Assembly (NCBI GenBank): GCA_019636215.1
Contig: JAHBXZ010000006.1
Location: 62,001-126,000 of the forward strand
Source: Planctomycetota bacterium
GTDB lineage: Bacteria > Planctomycetota > UBA8742 > UBA2392
Length of the DNA stretch: 64,000 nt
Reading direction: 5' to 3'
Shown: one piece after another, positions 29,501 through 36,766 of the stretch
Layout: each line of letters starts with the position of its first letter
Position numbering within the stretch: position 1 is the first letter of the stretch
Made by a program: the position numbers and the translations under genes
The notes under the pieces: generated by a model
Seen by the model: the letters and a program-made list of their open reading frames with translations, nothing else
Databases searched by the model: none
What the model was told of the DNA's origin: nothing

Positions 29501-29627
29501 CATCTGCCAGGTGCAGATCAAGCAGGGAGTGCCCACGCGCGAAGACAACGCCAAAGGCCCCGAAGTCATGCACCCGCTGCGGTTGTTGTATGAGAGTCTG
29601 AACGCGCCGCGTCAGCAAGCGCCATGA
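26547..29627 (+). CDS. FAD-linked 2-hydroxy-acid dehydrogenase fused to Fe-S domain (D-lactate/glycolate type)
   Basis: A 1026-residue fusion of a GlcD/Dld-like FAD module and a GlcF-like iron-sulfur module. Residues ~40-270 are the FAD-binding (PCMH) domain and ~280-540 the FAD-oxidase C-terminal domain (GHGGEGNLHVNPF motif). Two 4Fe-4S clusters follow (CHGCGKCRHYC about 610-620; CISCEQCLVEC about 665-675). Two CCG domains (LNCCGIS about 813; AGCCGLSG about 941) bind a further cluster. Members oxidise D-lactate, glycolate or 2-hydroxyglutarate and pass electrons to the quinone pool. A divergent MarR gene probably controls it. The last codons lie within a 28-bp dispersed repeat. The substrate is undetermined. 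Confidence 0.92.
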   Translation: MTATDTWSAKRHNIDYARLRRQLKGAVRDDPLSRALYASTASVVEVWPSCVVEPVDAADVEKTLAFAREHKVPVTCRGAGSGVAGQSLGQGIILDFAVHQAKILEVHPVAGFARVQPGVVKDDFDAELGAFGMFWPPDPSSSPWCTVGAMVANNSGGAKSIRWGTAKDYLIELDVMLVSGERCRLRPLDVSAEGRIAFPADATAAEIRLAEGALKTARENAKLIARQRPESTRSSSGYNVFELLHQPITADVQAYYPRVEFDPKVGSGKAGVLDMPRLFSGSEGTLGVLLEAKLRVLRLPKAQAGVSLYFDSNETMAEGVVKLLPTRPTKLEVLDRSFIDVAAKSDPRLAEGIPSRLQSLLIVEYWADTPDAARQGVQAAMDACANDGPAFDCKPAYDARELDRAWTVRKVASPILSRVKGDLKPTRWIEDCAVPPWKLPEFIARFKEICQRHGFAAALFGHGGEGNLHVNPFANAKDPEHRRRMRQAAQEVFAMVKSLKGTISGEHGDGIMRSPYLKQMYGEVFPLFVQVKDLFDPLRLLNPLSKVSPGDTANETDCMAVPAQAGESTLGTGDEALSITSFLRVGHGYARVQTGTGLDAPAIQEEIEKCHGCGKCRHYCPLMKVGKDEKYSARAKANLLRGVISGRLDTAYLLDADFKANLDLCISCEQCLVECPTQVDIPGIAMAFREQFVDRKGKGGMVNDMLSRPDQMGKVGTKLAGMTNMLLKNRFLRGVAQATTGLDERRKLPQYRTAAGIARLKPLSVPAQVRAKLPAEVVVFPGCFAEYYDPDGEKATLVAILDALSITVHTPELNCCGISKITQGDRAGARQDIAQNIDKLIKPVRRGAKILFSAPSCLLAAVREWEHTVGPGEAGLVAAACMDAHALFAETFRDPEMLKQLKPNAKKIAWHSPCHSKVMGVADAARALLDLIDEKRTVDLNAGCCGLSGTFGLKTDNFDMSMKIGRGLFNRVNREQPEVVSTSCGICQVQIKQGVPTREDNAKGPEVMHPLRLLYESLNAPRQQAP

Positions 29628-29696
29628 GCCAACGGGACTGACTGTTGCGATGTGGCATTGGAAGCACGATGGCGCTCGCTTACGCTTCGCGTTCAG
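29598..29696. repeat. Inverted pair of a 28-bp dispersed repeat
   Basis: The unit CTGAACGCG-NN-GCGT-N-AGC-N-AGCGCCAT occurs at 29598-29625 (+) and 29669-29696 (-), forming an inverted repeat with a 43-base spacer. A third copy is at 50644-50671 (+). The first copy encodes the final residues of the dehydrogenase. The pattern is like REP/BIME units. Confidence 0.75.
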
Positions 29697-29714
29697 ATGC
29701 CGACTTAACGTGAA

Positions 29715-29740
29715 AAGGGGCCGCGCACCGACGGCCCCTT
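29715..29740. terminator. Bidirectional terminator
   Basis: Stem AAGGGGCCG/CGGCCCCTT between the convergent dehydrogenase and 29.8-kb genes, with short T-runs on both sides. Confidence 0.75.
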
Positions 29741-29783
29741 CTCTGTCCGGGCCCCGTGGGGACGGGTCCGGGCGTAGTTGATT

Positions 29784-30803
29784 TTAGAACTCGTCGTCTT
29801 CCTTCTTCTTCTCTTCCTTGCCCTCACCCAACGGCTTGAGGTCTTCGTCGGTCACGTCCTTGTTCACCTTGGGCTCGGTGATCGTCAGCTTGGTCGGGAA
29901 CTCCATGCCCATGAAGCTGAGGCCGCCCTTGAGCTCAATCGCGATGTCGTATTCGCCGGCCTTGCCGTACTTCTTGATCTCGATGCTGCCGTCCAGGCTC
30001 TCGCGGCCGCTGCCGCGGGCACCGGGGTTCTTGGGGTCGTCCTGGCCGGGCAGCGCGCCGACGTCAACCTTGGTGGTCGCGGTCACTTTGCTCAGGCGCA
30101 GCTTTTTGCCGGTGTCCTCGTAGCTGTACTTGTGTTCCATCTCGGCCTTGTTGCCCTCAAAGTCTTCGGTCTTGGCCATGGCCGTGACCTTGTTGTCGGC
30201 AACGGTGAAGGTCTCGGTGCTGTCGTCTTCGTAGGTGACAATCACGCGGTCGCCGACAACCTTGCCCTTGTCGTCCTTCAACTGTTCGCCCATCTTGAAG
30301 TTCACGTTCTTGAACTTGCCTTCCCAGGACGGAAAGCCGGTCACGTAGGCCAGGTAGGGCTCAAACACGCGCTTGGCCACGCCGCTGACGTTGCCCAGGG
30401 GATTGGCGCCGCCTTCGGCTGCGCCTTCGTCGTCACTCTGCCAGCTGGCGCGGGCGCCCTTCTTCCACAGCAGCTTGCCGTTGAAAGGGGTCTCGCCCTG
30501 GCCGAATGCGCTCAGGTTCACGCTGATGTTGGCCTGCGCCTTCAGGCGTTCCAGCCCGGCGGCCTCGGCGCTCAGTACGCGCTCCCAGGCCTTCTTGAGC
30601 AGAGCTTCGGCTTTCTTGTCGCCGCGGTCCATGGCCTTGCCGGGTTCCTTCTTTTCTTCGCCGGCTCCGGGCTTGGCCTCGCCGGGTTTCACTTCACCGG
30701 GCTTGGATTCGGTTCGCTTGCCGTCGGGCTTGTCCTGAGCCAGTGCAAGACCGGCAACCAGGGTCAAAGAAAGTGCGGCACACAGTGCGGTCAGAAATCG
30801 CAT
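29784..30803 (-). CDS. Secreted protein of unknown function (339 aa)
   Basis: Signal peptide MRFLTALCAALSLTLVAGLALA is followed by a Lys/Pro/Glu-rich linker (residues 23-55) and a beta-rich domain (about 70-320) with an acidic-basic tail. The ATG at 30803 is preferred because GGAG sits six bases upstream; an ATG four codons further up overlaps that site. The body (alternating strands such as VIVTYEDDSTETFTVADNKVTAMA) resembles the concave beta-sheet of LolA-like or outer-membrane-lipoprotein-sorting folds, but no signature is clear. It stands alone and converges on the dehydrogenase gene. Confidence 0.65.
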   Translation of the reverse strand: MRFLTALCAALSLTLVAGLALAQDKPDGKRTESKPGEVKPGEAKPGAGEEKKEPGKAMDRGDKKAEALLKKAWERVLSAEAAGLERLKAQANISVNLSAFGQGETPFNGKLLWKKGARASWQSDDEGAAEGGANPLGNVSGVAKRVFEPYLAYVTGFPSWEGKFKNVNFKMGEQLKDDKGKVVGDRVIVTYEDDSTETFTVADNKVTAMAKTEDFEGNKAEMEHKYSYEDTGKKLRLSKVTATTKVDVGALPGQDDPKNPGARGSGRESLDGSIEIKKYGKAGEYDIAIELKGGLSFMGMEFPTKLTITEPKVNKDVTDEDLKPLGEGKEEKKKEDDEF

Positions 30804-30889
30804 CGAGTTCTCCATACAAAAGGGCTAAGGCCCGAAAGGCGTCAGTGGTGGTAGTGCCGCCGTGCCGGGGATTCTCACGGGGAAAGTGG

Positions 30890-30923
30890 CAAAACAAAAC
30901 CGGAGGGCCAGATGGCCCCCCGG
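30890..30923 (-). terminator. Terminator of the small lipoprotein gene
   Basis: On the minus strand a 10-bp GC stem around CATCT (CCGG-GGGGCC/GGCC-CTCCGG) is followed by TTTTGTTTTG, 18 bases after the stop at 30942. Confidence 0.85.
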
Positions 30924-30941
30924 CATTGTTTGAATTCAAAA

Positions 30942-31067
30942 CTACTTGGCAGCGTTGCCCGTGTTGGTCGGGGCGTTGGCCGGCTTGGCGTTGTTAGCAG
31001 CCGGGCAGCCAGCGAGCATGACGCCTGCGAAGGCGAAAACAACGGCGAGAATCGCGAACTTCTTCAT
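30942..31067 (-). CDS. Very small lipoprotein (41 aa)
   Basis: The start at 31067 is set by AGGAG seven bases upstream. The peptide is an 18-residue signal (MKKFAILAVVFAFAGVMLAG) with lipobox LAGC, then only ~20 mature residues rich in Ala, Asn, Pro and Thr. Its own ribosome-binding site and strong terminator argue that it is expressed. Small lipopeptides of this type resemble entericidin-like or outer-membrane filler peptides, but no function is claimed. Confidence 0.7.
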   Translation of the reverse strand: MKKFAILAVVFAFAGVMLAGCPAANNAKPANAPTNTGNAAK

Positions 31068-31270
31068 AGGAAACTCCTGTAGTTTGTAGGTTCTTGGAAA
31101 CGAGACTATCCCACATGGCGCGAGCGCAGCCCGTGCCAATCGCGCGAGTCGGCAGTTTGCTGCACAGAACTTGAATCAAAACAACCGGTTACAACAAATC
31201 CGGGGCACGGTGGCGAGAAAGCCGAACACAATGCACGCGCAAACATTTGTGCGTCCGGTGTAACGAAAGA

Positions 31271-32299
31271 TTACGTAGCTGCCGTTGGTTCGGGTGGGCT
31301 TGCGCCCCATGCCGAATGTTCGCGCAGCGCCGACAGCGCCCGCTGGAAGTCTTCTGGCAGTGGGGCCTCAAACGTGACGCGCAGGCCGGTGCGAGGGTGG
31401 TCAAAACTCAGCCTGGCCGCGTGCAGCGCCTGGCGGGCAATCAGGGGTTGCTCGCCGGGTTCGGGTTCCTTTTCCAGGATTTCGCTGAGGGTCAGGGCCG
31501 GGCGGGTGCTGTACAGCCGGTCACTGACAATCGGGTGATTGATCGCCGCCAGGTGCACACGCAACTGGTGCGTACGCCCGGTGCGCGGGCGCAGGCGCAG
31601 CAAGGTGAACCTGCGAAAACGTTCCGCGATCTCGTATTCCGTGACGGCGGGCTTGCCCTCGGGGTGAATGCGCTGCATTTCATAATGGTCGGGGTGACGG
31701 CCGATTGCCTTTTCGATCACGCCGGTTTCGTCGCGCAGGCGGCCTCGCACGATGGCCATGTAGACTTTCTCGACGCCGCGCTGCTCGAACTGTTCGGCCA
31801 GTTTGAAGTGGGCGCTTTCGTCCTTGGCGCACACAATCACGCCGCTGGTGTCGGCATCCAGCCTGTGCACGATGCCGGGCCGGAAGGTGTCGGCGCGGCT
31901 GACCTGCTGAAACCTGTGCAGCAGCGCGTTGGCCAGTGTGCCGCCCATGCCCGCGCGCGCCGGGTGCACCGCCAGCGCCGCAGGTTTGTTGATGACGATG
32001 ATGGCTTCGTCTTCAAAGATCACGTCCAGCGGGATGTCCTCAGGCTCCAGGTCTTCGCTGGCGGTCAGTTCAGGCTTGTCGACCGTTATGCTCATGCCCG
32101 CTTCGAGCTTCAGCGAAGGCTTCACCTTGGTGGGTGACAATCCATGCACCTCTACCCGCCCATCCTTGACCAGTTGCGCCAGCAGCGTGCGGCTGTAGTC
32201 CGGCCACTGGGCGTGCAGGAAAACATCCAGCCGAAGTCCGGCGTCGGTCGGCGGCACGACCATTGTGGTGCGTTCGAGCTTCTTGAAGTCAGGCCTCAT
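31271..32299 (-). CDS. rluD: Pseudouridine synthase, RluA/RluD family
   Basis: A 342-residue enzyme that isomerises uridines in RNA, with RluD-type targets in 23S helix 69. An N-terminal S4 RNA-binding domain (about 20-85) is followed by the catalytic domain. The signature GIVHRLDADTSG supplies the catalytic Asp near residue 150, and RTGRTHQLRVHL is the family C-motif. The start at 32299 (MRPDFKKLERTTM) was chosen because the frame upstream overlaps the divergent LpoB-like gene. Assignment to RluD rather than RluA/C rests on the S4 domain and length. Confidence 0.9.
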   Translation of the reverse strand: MRPDFKKLERTTMVVPPTDAGLRLDVFLHAQWPDYSRTLLAQLVKDGRVEVHGLSPTKVKPSLKLEAGMSITVDKPELTASEDLEPEDIPLDVIFEDEAIIVINKPAALAVHPARAGMGGTLANALLHRFQQVSRADTFRPGIVHRLDADTSGVIVCAKDESAHFKLAEQFEQRGVEKVYMAIVRGRLRDETGVIEKAIGRHPDHYEMQRIHPEGKPAVTEYEIAERFRRFTLLRLRPRTGRTHQLRVHLAAINHPIVSDRLYSTRPALTLSEILEKEPEPGEQPLIARQALHAARLSFDHPRTGLRVTFEAPLPEDFQRALSALREHSAWGASPPEPTAAT

Positions 32300-32410
32300 G
32301 TCACCGCGATAGCCGCCGGTGGTGACCGCGTCAACGGCTGTGCTTGCGCGAACGCCGCGGATTACTAGCCTTATCCGGCTCACTTTCCGGGGTCTAAAAA
32401 GGATCAAGGC

Positions 32411-33043
32411 ATGAAGATTCGCATCCTGCTTGCCGTACTGTTCATGTTCACATTCACCACCGTTGCCAGCACCGGCGCCACCGGCTGCCGCCAGAGCACA
32501 CGGGAAGACATCAAGGACGACGAAGTTGGCCCCGAAAGCTCGGGCCCGTACGCCGCGGACCTGGTTGAGGTCACCGACGTGATGGTCGACAAGCTGAAGA
32601 AGCAGAAGATCAGCGAAAACTTCAAGGCGCGCTACAAGGGCGAACCGCCGATCATCGCCATTATCCGCCCCCAGAACGACACGCGCTTTCCTGAAGTGAC
32701 CCAGATTTTCCAGGAAGACCTGCTGACGGCCATGATGGAGCGCTTCACCCGCGAGCAGTTCCGGTTCAGCCAGCGCGACAGCGACGTGCAGAGCGCGATT
32801 GCCAGTGAAAAGGAAGCCAAGGAAGCCGGCGAGCGCACCGACCGCACCGGCCGCCGCACCAAGCTGGGCGCTGACTACTTCATGAAGGCCAAGTTCAGCA
32901 CGCTGAGCATGACCGACGGTCAGTACGAGGACGACACCATCCTGTACACCTACGAGCTGATCGACACGGAAACCGACGAGCTGATCTTCAAGGGCGGGCA
33001 CAAGATCCGCCGCGTCAGCAAGAAGTCCGCCGTCTATCGCTAA
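32411..33043 (+). CDS. LpoB-like outer-membrane lipoprotein
   Basis: A 210-residue protein with an N-terminal signal and lipobox-like GATGC (Cys26). The periplasmic domain has the LpoB-family features: an early 'IIAIIRPQNDTRF' strand, the amphipathic helix 'IFQEDLLTAMMERF', and 'LGADYFMKAKFSTLSMTDG' (compare LGAdY.l.g.i in LpoB). In enterobacteria LpoB activates the peptidoglycan synthase PBP1b. The next gene is a large lipoprotein of the COG3014 type, which also neighbours lpoB-like genes elsewhere. That linkage strengthens the call. Targeting of a PBP is not shown here. Confidence 0.75.
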   Translation: MKIRILLAVLFMFTFTTVASTGATGCRQSTREDIKDDEVGPESSGPYAADLVEVTDVMVDKLKKQKISENFKARYKGEPPIIAIIRPQNDTRFPEVTQIFQEDLLTAMMERFTREQFRFSQRDSDVQSAIASEKEAKEAGERTDRTGRRTKLGADYFMKAKFSTLSMTDGQYEDDTILYTYELIDTETDELIFKGGHKIRRVSKKSAVYR

Positions 33044-33063
33044 CCGTTACGAACGCGCACAGG

Positions 33064-33090
33064 CAGGGGCGCCCAACGGCGCCCCTGTTT
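33064..33090 (+). terminator. Terminator after LpoB-like gene
   Basis: A 10-bp stem CAGGGGCGCC/GGCGCCCCTG with a CAAC loop and TTT, in the 70-base gap before the next lipoprotein gene. It may be partly read through. Confidence 0.7.
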
Positions 33091-33113
33091 GATGCCGGGG
33101 CACAAGGAACACC

Positions 33114-34352
33114 ATGAACATCAAGCCCATCCTGGCGCTTTGCGCGCTGCTGGCCCTTGCCGGCTGCCAGAGCGTGTATGACGCCAAGGCCGCCATGAAA
33201 AAGGGCGGTTACCAGCAGGTCATGATGGACACGCAGGACCTGAACGCCTTTCCCGAACGCGACCAGACGCTGGTTCTCAACTGGCGCGCCCATTCCAAGA
33301 TGGCGCTGGGTTACCGCGACAGCGCCCGCGTGGATTACCTGCGCGCCTGGAACATCATGAACCACGGCGACGGCGGCGGCGTGGCCGCGGCCAACTGGTT
33401 TTCCGAACGCCAGAAGTTCTGGATGGGCGACCCCTACGAACGCGCCTTCAACAGCTGGTACCTTGGCGTGCTGTACTACCAGCAGGGCAAGTTCGAAGAC
33501 GCCATGGCCTGCTTTCGCAACGCCATCTTTGTCGACACCGGCGACCTGAAGCAGGGCGAATTCGCCGCAGACTGGCTGCCCGCGTTTGTCATGCGCATGC
33601 GCTGCTTTCTGACCCGCGGCGACGAGGGCAGCGTGAAGATGCTGCTGGAAGAAATCTCGCGCCTCGAGAAAGACAAAGCCAACTTCGACCCCGAATGCCC
33701 CTGGCTTACCGTCGAGGCCCAGAAAGACGCCAACGTGGTGATGATGATTGAACTGGGCGAGGGCCCCTACTTCACCGCCGAGGGCCATCACGGCAGCGTG
33801 CGCGCCATGAACCAGGGCGACTATCGCGAACGCTTTGCCGAAGTCTTCGTCAACGGCCAGAAGCTGGGTACCACATACAAGATCGGTGACACCTTCTACC
33901 AGTGCATCACCCGCGGCGGCCGCGTAATGGACGACATTCTCAAGGGCAAGGCAATCGCCAAGACTACCATGATCGCCGCCGGCGCCACGGCCATGGCCGT
34001 CGGGCACCGTGTGGGCGGCAAAGGCGGGCTGGTGGCCATGGGTGTAGGCGCGGCGGTGCTGATCGGCGGCCTGCTGATGAACGCCGAGGCCGACATCCGC
34101 GGCAACACCCTGCTGCCGGGAGAAACGCACCTGATGATGGCCAAGCTGCCGCCGGGCAAGCATGACGTAGAGCTGCGCTTTTACGACGCCAACGGCCGCG
34201 AGCTGCGCGACATGCGCCAGGTCGGCGTTCCGCTGGAAGTGCCGGAAACCGGCGACGCGGTGCTGCTGGCCCGCAGCCACCCGCGCTACAAGCCGGGGTC
34301 CCAAAGCCAGGCCCAGGCGGACCCCTACGCCGGCCTGCCAAAGAAAAAGTGA
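33114..34352 (+). CDS. Large lipoprotein, COG3014-like
   Basis: A 412-residue lipoprotein (lipobox ALAGC, Cys18) with AAGGA before the ATG. Residues 25-200 form a TPR-like helical region (YRDSARVDYLRAWNIMN; SWYLGVLYYQQGKFEDAMACFRNAI). Next comes a beta segment (VFVNGQKLGTTYKIGD) and a Gly/Ala-rich hydrophobic stretch (about 285-325) that may dip into a membrane. The C-terminal part is beta-rich and ends in Pro/Gln-rich residues. This order matches uncharacterised COG3014 lipoproteins that accompany LpoB-like proteins. An envelope-biogenesis role with the preceding gene is inferred. Confidence 0.7.
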   Translation: MNIKPILALCALLALAGCQSVYDAKAAMKKGGYQQVMMDTQDLNAFPERDQTLVLNWRAHSKMALGYRDSARVDYLRAWNIMNHGDGGGVAAANWFSERQKFWMGDPYERAFNSWYLGVLYYQQGKFEDAMACFRNAIFVDTGDLKQGEFAADWLPAFVMRMRCFLTRGDEGSVKMLLEEISRLEKDKANFDPECPWLTVEAQKDANVVMMIELGEGPYFTAEGHHGSVRAMNQGDYRERFAEVFVNGQKLGTTYKIGDTFYQCITRGGRVMDDILKGKAIAKTTMIAAGATAMAVGHRVGGKGGLVAMGVGAAVLIGGLLMNAEADIRGNTLLPGETHLMMAKLPPGKHDVELRFYDANGRELRDMRQVGVPLEVPETGDAVLLARSHPRYKPGSQSQAQADPYAGLPKKK

Positions 34353-34356
34353 ATGC

Positions 34357-34380
34357 CCGGGGCCCCGCAAGGGGCCCCGG
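34357..34380 (+). terminator. Terminator after COG3014-like gene
   Basis: Perfect stem CCGGGGCCCC/GGGGCCCCGG with a GCAA tetraloop, followed by TTGGTTT. Confidence 0.8.
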
Positions 34381-34469
34381 TTGGTTTCGCGGGTTCATCG
34401 GCTGGCAAGCCGGTTGCGGAAGCATAGAATCCGATCCAACTTGCAACTCTGAGTAGTAACTTAGTCACC

Positions 34470-36008
34470 ATGGCACTTGTCGAGATCACCTGCCCACACT
34501 GCCAGAGCATCCAGAAGGTGCCCGAGCACCGCATTGCGCAGTCCACGATGTGCATGAAGTGCCAGCAGGTCATCGACGAACCATTCATGCACAAGGTGGC
34601 TCCGCCCGAAATGCAGCTGAACGTCGCACTGAAAGGCAAGCTGGTCACGGACTTCGGCACCACGCAACTGGATGAAGTGGAGGCCACATCAGCGGCCTAC
34701 ACCGGCAAGGGCGAAGAAGCTGCGATCAAGGACGACCTGCAGGCCCTGGATGTGACCCGCAGCTTCAGCAGTGGCGCGGCCTCGTACCTGCCGCCCGAGC
34801 GCAAGGCCGCCCTTTCCACGGCCGCGCGCACCTATCTGGTGGGTGGCGCGATCATTGCCGTGGTGTTGACTGTGGCTACGGTGATTGCGCTTTCGCTGAT
34901 TGAGCCTGAGACTGAAACCAAGGACATCTCCAGCGCCGTGGGCAACGAGCGCATCGAGCGTTACGCCAGCGGGGCCGTCCAGTCGCGCTGGACAATCACC
35001 AAACTGCCCAGCGGTGAAGAAGTCATGCACGGCACCTGGGAGGAGTTCTACGAAACCGGCAAGAAGAAGGGCCTTGGCCAGTATCACGAGGGCCGGCAGG
35101 CAGGCACCTGGACCACCTGGTACATAGACGGGTCGGTGGAATCCAAAGGCGAATACGTCGATGGCGCCAAACAGGGCGCCTGGGAGGAGTTTCACCCCAA
35201 CGGTGTGCGGGCCGCCGTTGCGAACTGGCTGGACGGCAAACCCGATGGCGAAGCCCGCCGCTGGTACCGCGACAAACAGGCCGAAAGCGTCAGCCGCTTC
35301 AAGAACGGCCAGCCCGACGGCGATTGGGCGGCCTGGCACGAAAACGGCGAACTCAAATTCAGCAACACCTACAAAGACGGCCGCAAAGTGGGGACCTGGC
35401 GCCGATTCTTTGACAACGGCATCCAGGAGTTCGAGGAAAGCTACGTGCAGGGCCTGCCCGAGGGCCCGACCTGGGGGGCCTATCGTTCGCGCCAGAAGGC
35501 GTTTGAAGGCGCCTGGAGCGGCGGCCTGCAGGTCGGCCGCTGGACCTGGTGGCACCCAAACGGCGCCAAGGCCCGCAGCGGCGAATACATTGAGGGCCGC
35601 CAGGACGGCACCTGGGAAGAATGGCACGACAACAACAAGCTGCGCCTGCGCGAGACATTCGTGACCGGCACCCGCGAAGGCCTGCGCGAGGAATTCTGGC
35701 CCGATGGCAGCCTGCGTTCGCGCCGCGAGTTTGCCTCGGGCGTGGGCGGCCCTGAAACGCTGTACTATGCGGAAGCGGTGGTGCTGCCGCGCAGCGCCTC
35801 AAAACCCAGCAAGGCCGAGTGGACGGTCCTGGCCGAGAACCCGGACGTCCGCCATGGCCAGTACCGCAGCTACCACCCGGATGAATCGACCGTGGCCGAA
35901 GAAGGCGATTACCTGATGGGCAAGAAACAGGGCATCTGGCGCTACTACAGCGCCCAGGGGCAGCTTTCCACCCAGAAGCGCTACGTAGACGGCCTTGAAG
36001 TCGACTGA
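34470..36008 (+). CDS. Zinc-ribbon, single-TM, MORN-type repeat protein
   Basis: A 512-residue protein. Cys8, Cys11, Cys28 and Cys31 form an N-terminal zinc ribbon, followed by a linker and one TM helix (about 121-144). About eleven repeats of ~22-24 residues follow (G.W..W...G....G.Y..G...G.W) of the MORN_2/YwqK type, placed outside the cytosol. A TAACTT box ends seven bases before the ATG and there is no ribosome-binding site. A ribbon-TM-repeat design suggests a sensor or scaffold linking a cytosolic partner to envelope carbohydrate. The 3' end overlaps the end of the convergent nucleotidyltransferase gene by 28 bases. Confidence 0.75.
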   Translation: MALVEITCPHCQSIQKVPEHRIAQSTMCMKCQQVIDEPFMHKVAPPEMQLNVALKGKLVTDFGTTQLDEVEATSAAYTGKGEEAAIKDDLQALDVTRSFSSGAASYLPPERKAALSTAARTYLVGGAIIAVVLTVATVIALSLIEPETETKDISSAVGNERIERYASGAVQSRWTITKLPSGEEVMHGTWEEFYETGKKKGLGQYHEGRQAGTWTTWYIDGSVESKGEYVDGAKQGAWEEFHPNGVRAAVANWLDGKPDGEARRWYRDKQAESVSRFKNGQPDGDWAAWHENGELKFSNTYKDGRKVGTWRRFFDNGIQEFEESYVQGLPEGPTWGAYRSRQKAFEGAWSGGLQVGRWTWWHPNGAKARSGEYIEGRQDGTWEEWHDNNKLRLRETFVTGTREGLREEFWPDGSLRSRREFASGVGGPETLYYAEAVVLPRSASKPSKAEWTVLAENPDVRHGQYRSYHPDESTVAEEGDYLMGKKQGIWRYYSAQGQLSTQKRYVDGLEVD

Positions 36009-36766
36009 CCCGGGCCGACCCCACGCAGCCACAGAAGCAGGTCGTGCAGCTCTTCGCGGCCCTCAGGCACGTCGCGCAGCGATGAGGACTGGTGCGCCAG
36101 TTCCAGTTCGCGCGCGAGGCGGGCGTACTCGGAATCGAAGAAGCCGATGTCGGCGCCTGAAAGCCCGCCCTGTTCCGGGCCTGCGAGCTTGCGTTTCAGA
36201 AGCTCAGGCAGGTACGCCAACTGGAAAGAATCGTTCAGAGTCAGCAGATTCGCCTCGACTTCGCCCGTGTACATCAGGTGAATGCCGGTCAGCAACACGC
36301 GCAACACGTACAGCAGCGGCTTCAAGCGGCGCGGTTCCTCTTTGTGAAAGTGCTTCCACTGGCCTGCGGCGAACCCAAGGTAGTGATGTGCGTGATTACG
36401 CGTGATGCACTTGCGGGCAATGGCCTTGAGGGTTTCGTGCTCAGGCATGGCCTGCACCAACAGCGGCGAGAACAGTTGTTCCAGCACGTAGCCGTTGCGC
36501 TGAAGCACCAGGCCGAAGAACTTGCCGGCATCGTGCGTGACAAGGTCAAGTTCCATCCCGTCGCGGTCCTCGGCGATTTCGATAGTCTCCGGCCCGGTCT
36601 TCAGGCCCAGCAACTCGCGCGCCGGAAGCACGTGCACACCGCGCAGGTCGAAATCGGAATCCGGCGAAGGAAACCCGTACAGGTGCGCGCCACTGATCGT
36701 GGCAAACAGCAACGGGTATGGATGCTGAGCGGCAATGGCGCGAAGCTTGTCGGCGTGCGGGATCAT
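35981..36766 (-). CDS. RlaP/YcgL-type nucleotidyltransferase, second of a pair
   Basis: A 261-residue protein of the DNA-polymerase-beta nucleotidyltransferase superfamily (PF10127-like). The active-site region reads SGAHLYGFPSPDSDFDLRG (residues 25-43), with the D-S-D-x-D metal ligands intact but Gly-Ala in place of the usual Gly-Ser. A helical region (about 100-260) with NHAHHYLGFA follows. Its ATG overlaps the upstream paralogue's stop by four bases, so the two are co-translated. Related proteins are found in RNA-repair loci beside RNA ligases; none is present here. The substrate is unknown. Confidence 0.8.
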   Translation of the reverse strand: MIPHADKLRAIAAQHPYPLLFATISGAHLYGFPSPDSDFDLRGVHVLPARELLGLKTGPETIEIAEDRDGMELDLVTHDAGKFFGLVLQRNGYVLEQLFSPLLVQAMPEHETLKAIARKCITRNHAHHYLGFAAGQWKHFHKEEPRRLKPLLYVLRVLLTGIHLMYTGEVEANLLTLNDSFQLAYLPELLKRKLAGPEQGGLSGADIGFFDSEYARLARELELAHQSSSLRDVPEGREELHDLLLWLRGVGPGQSTSRPST

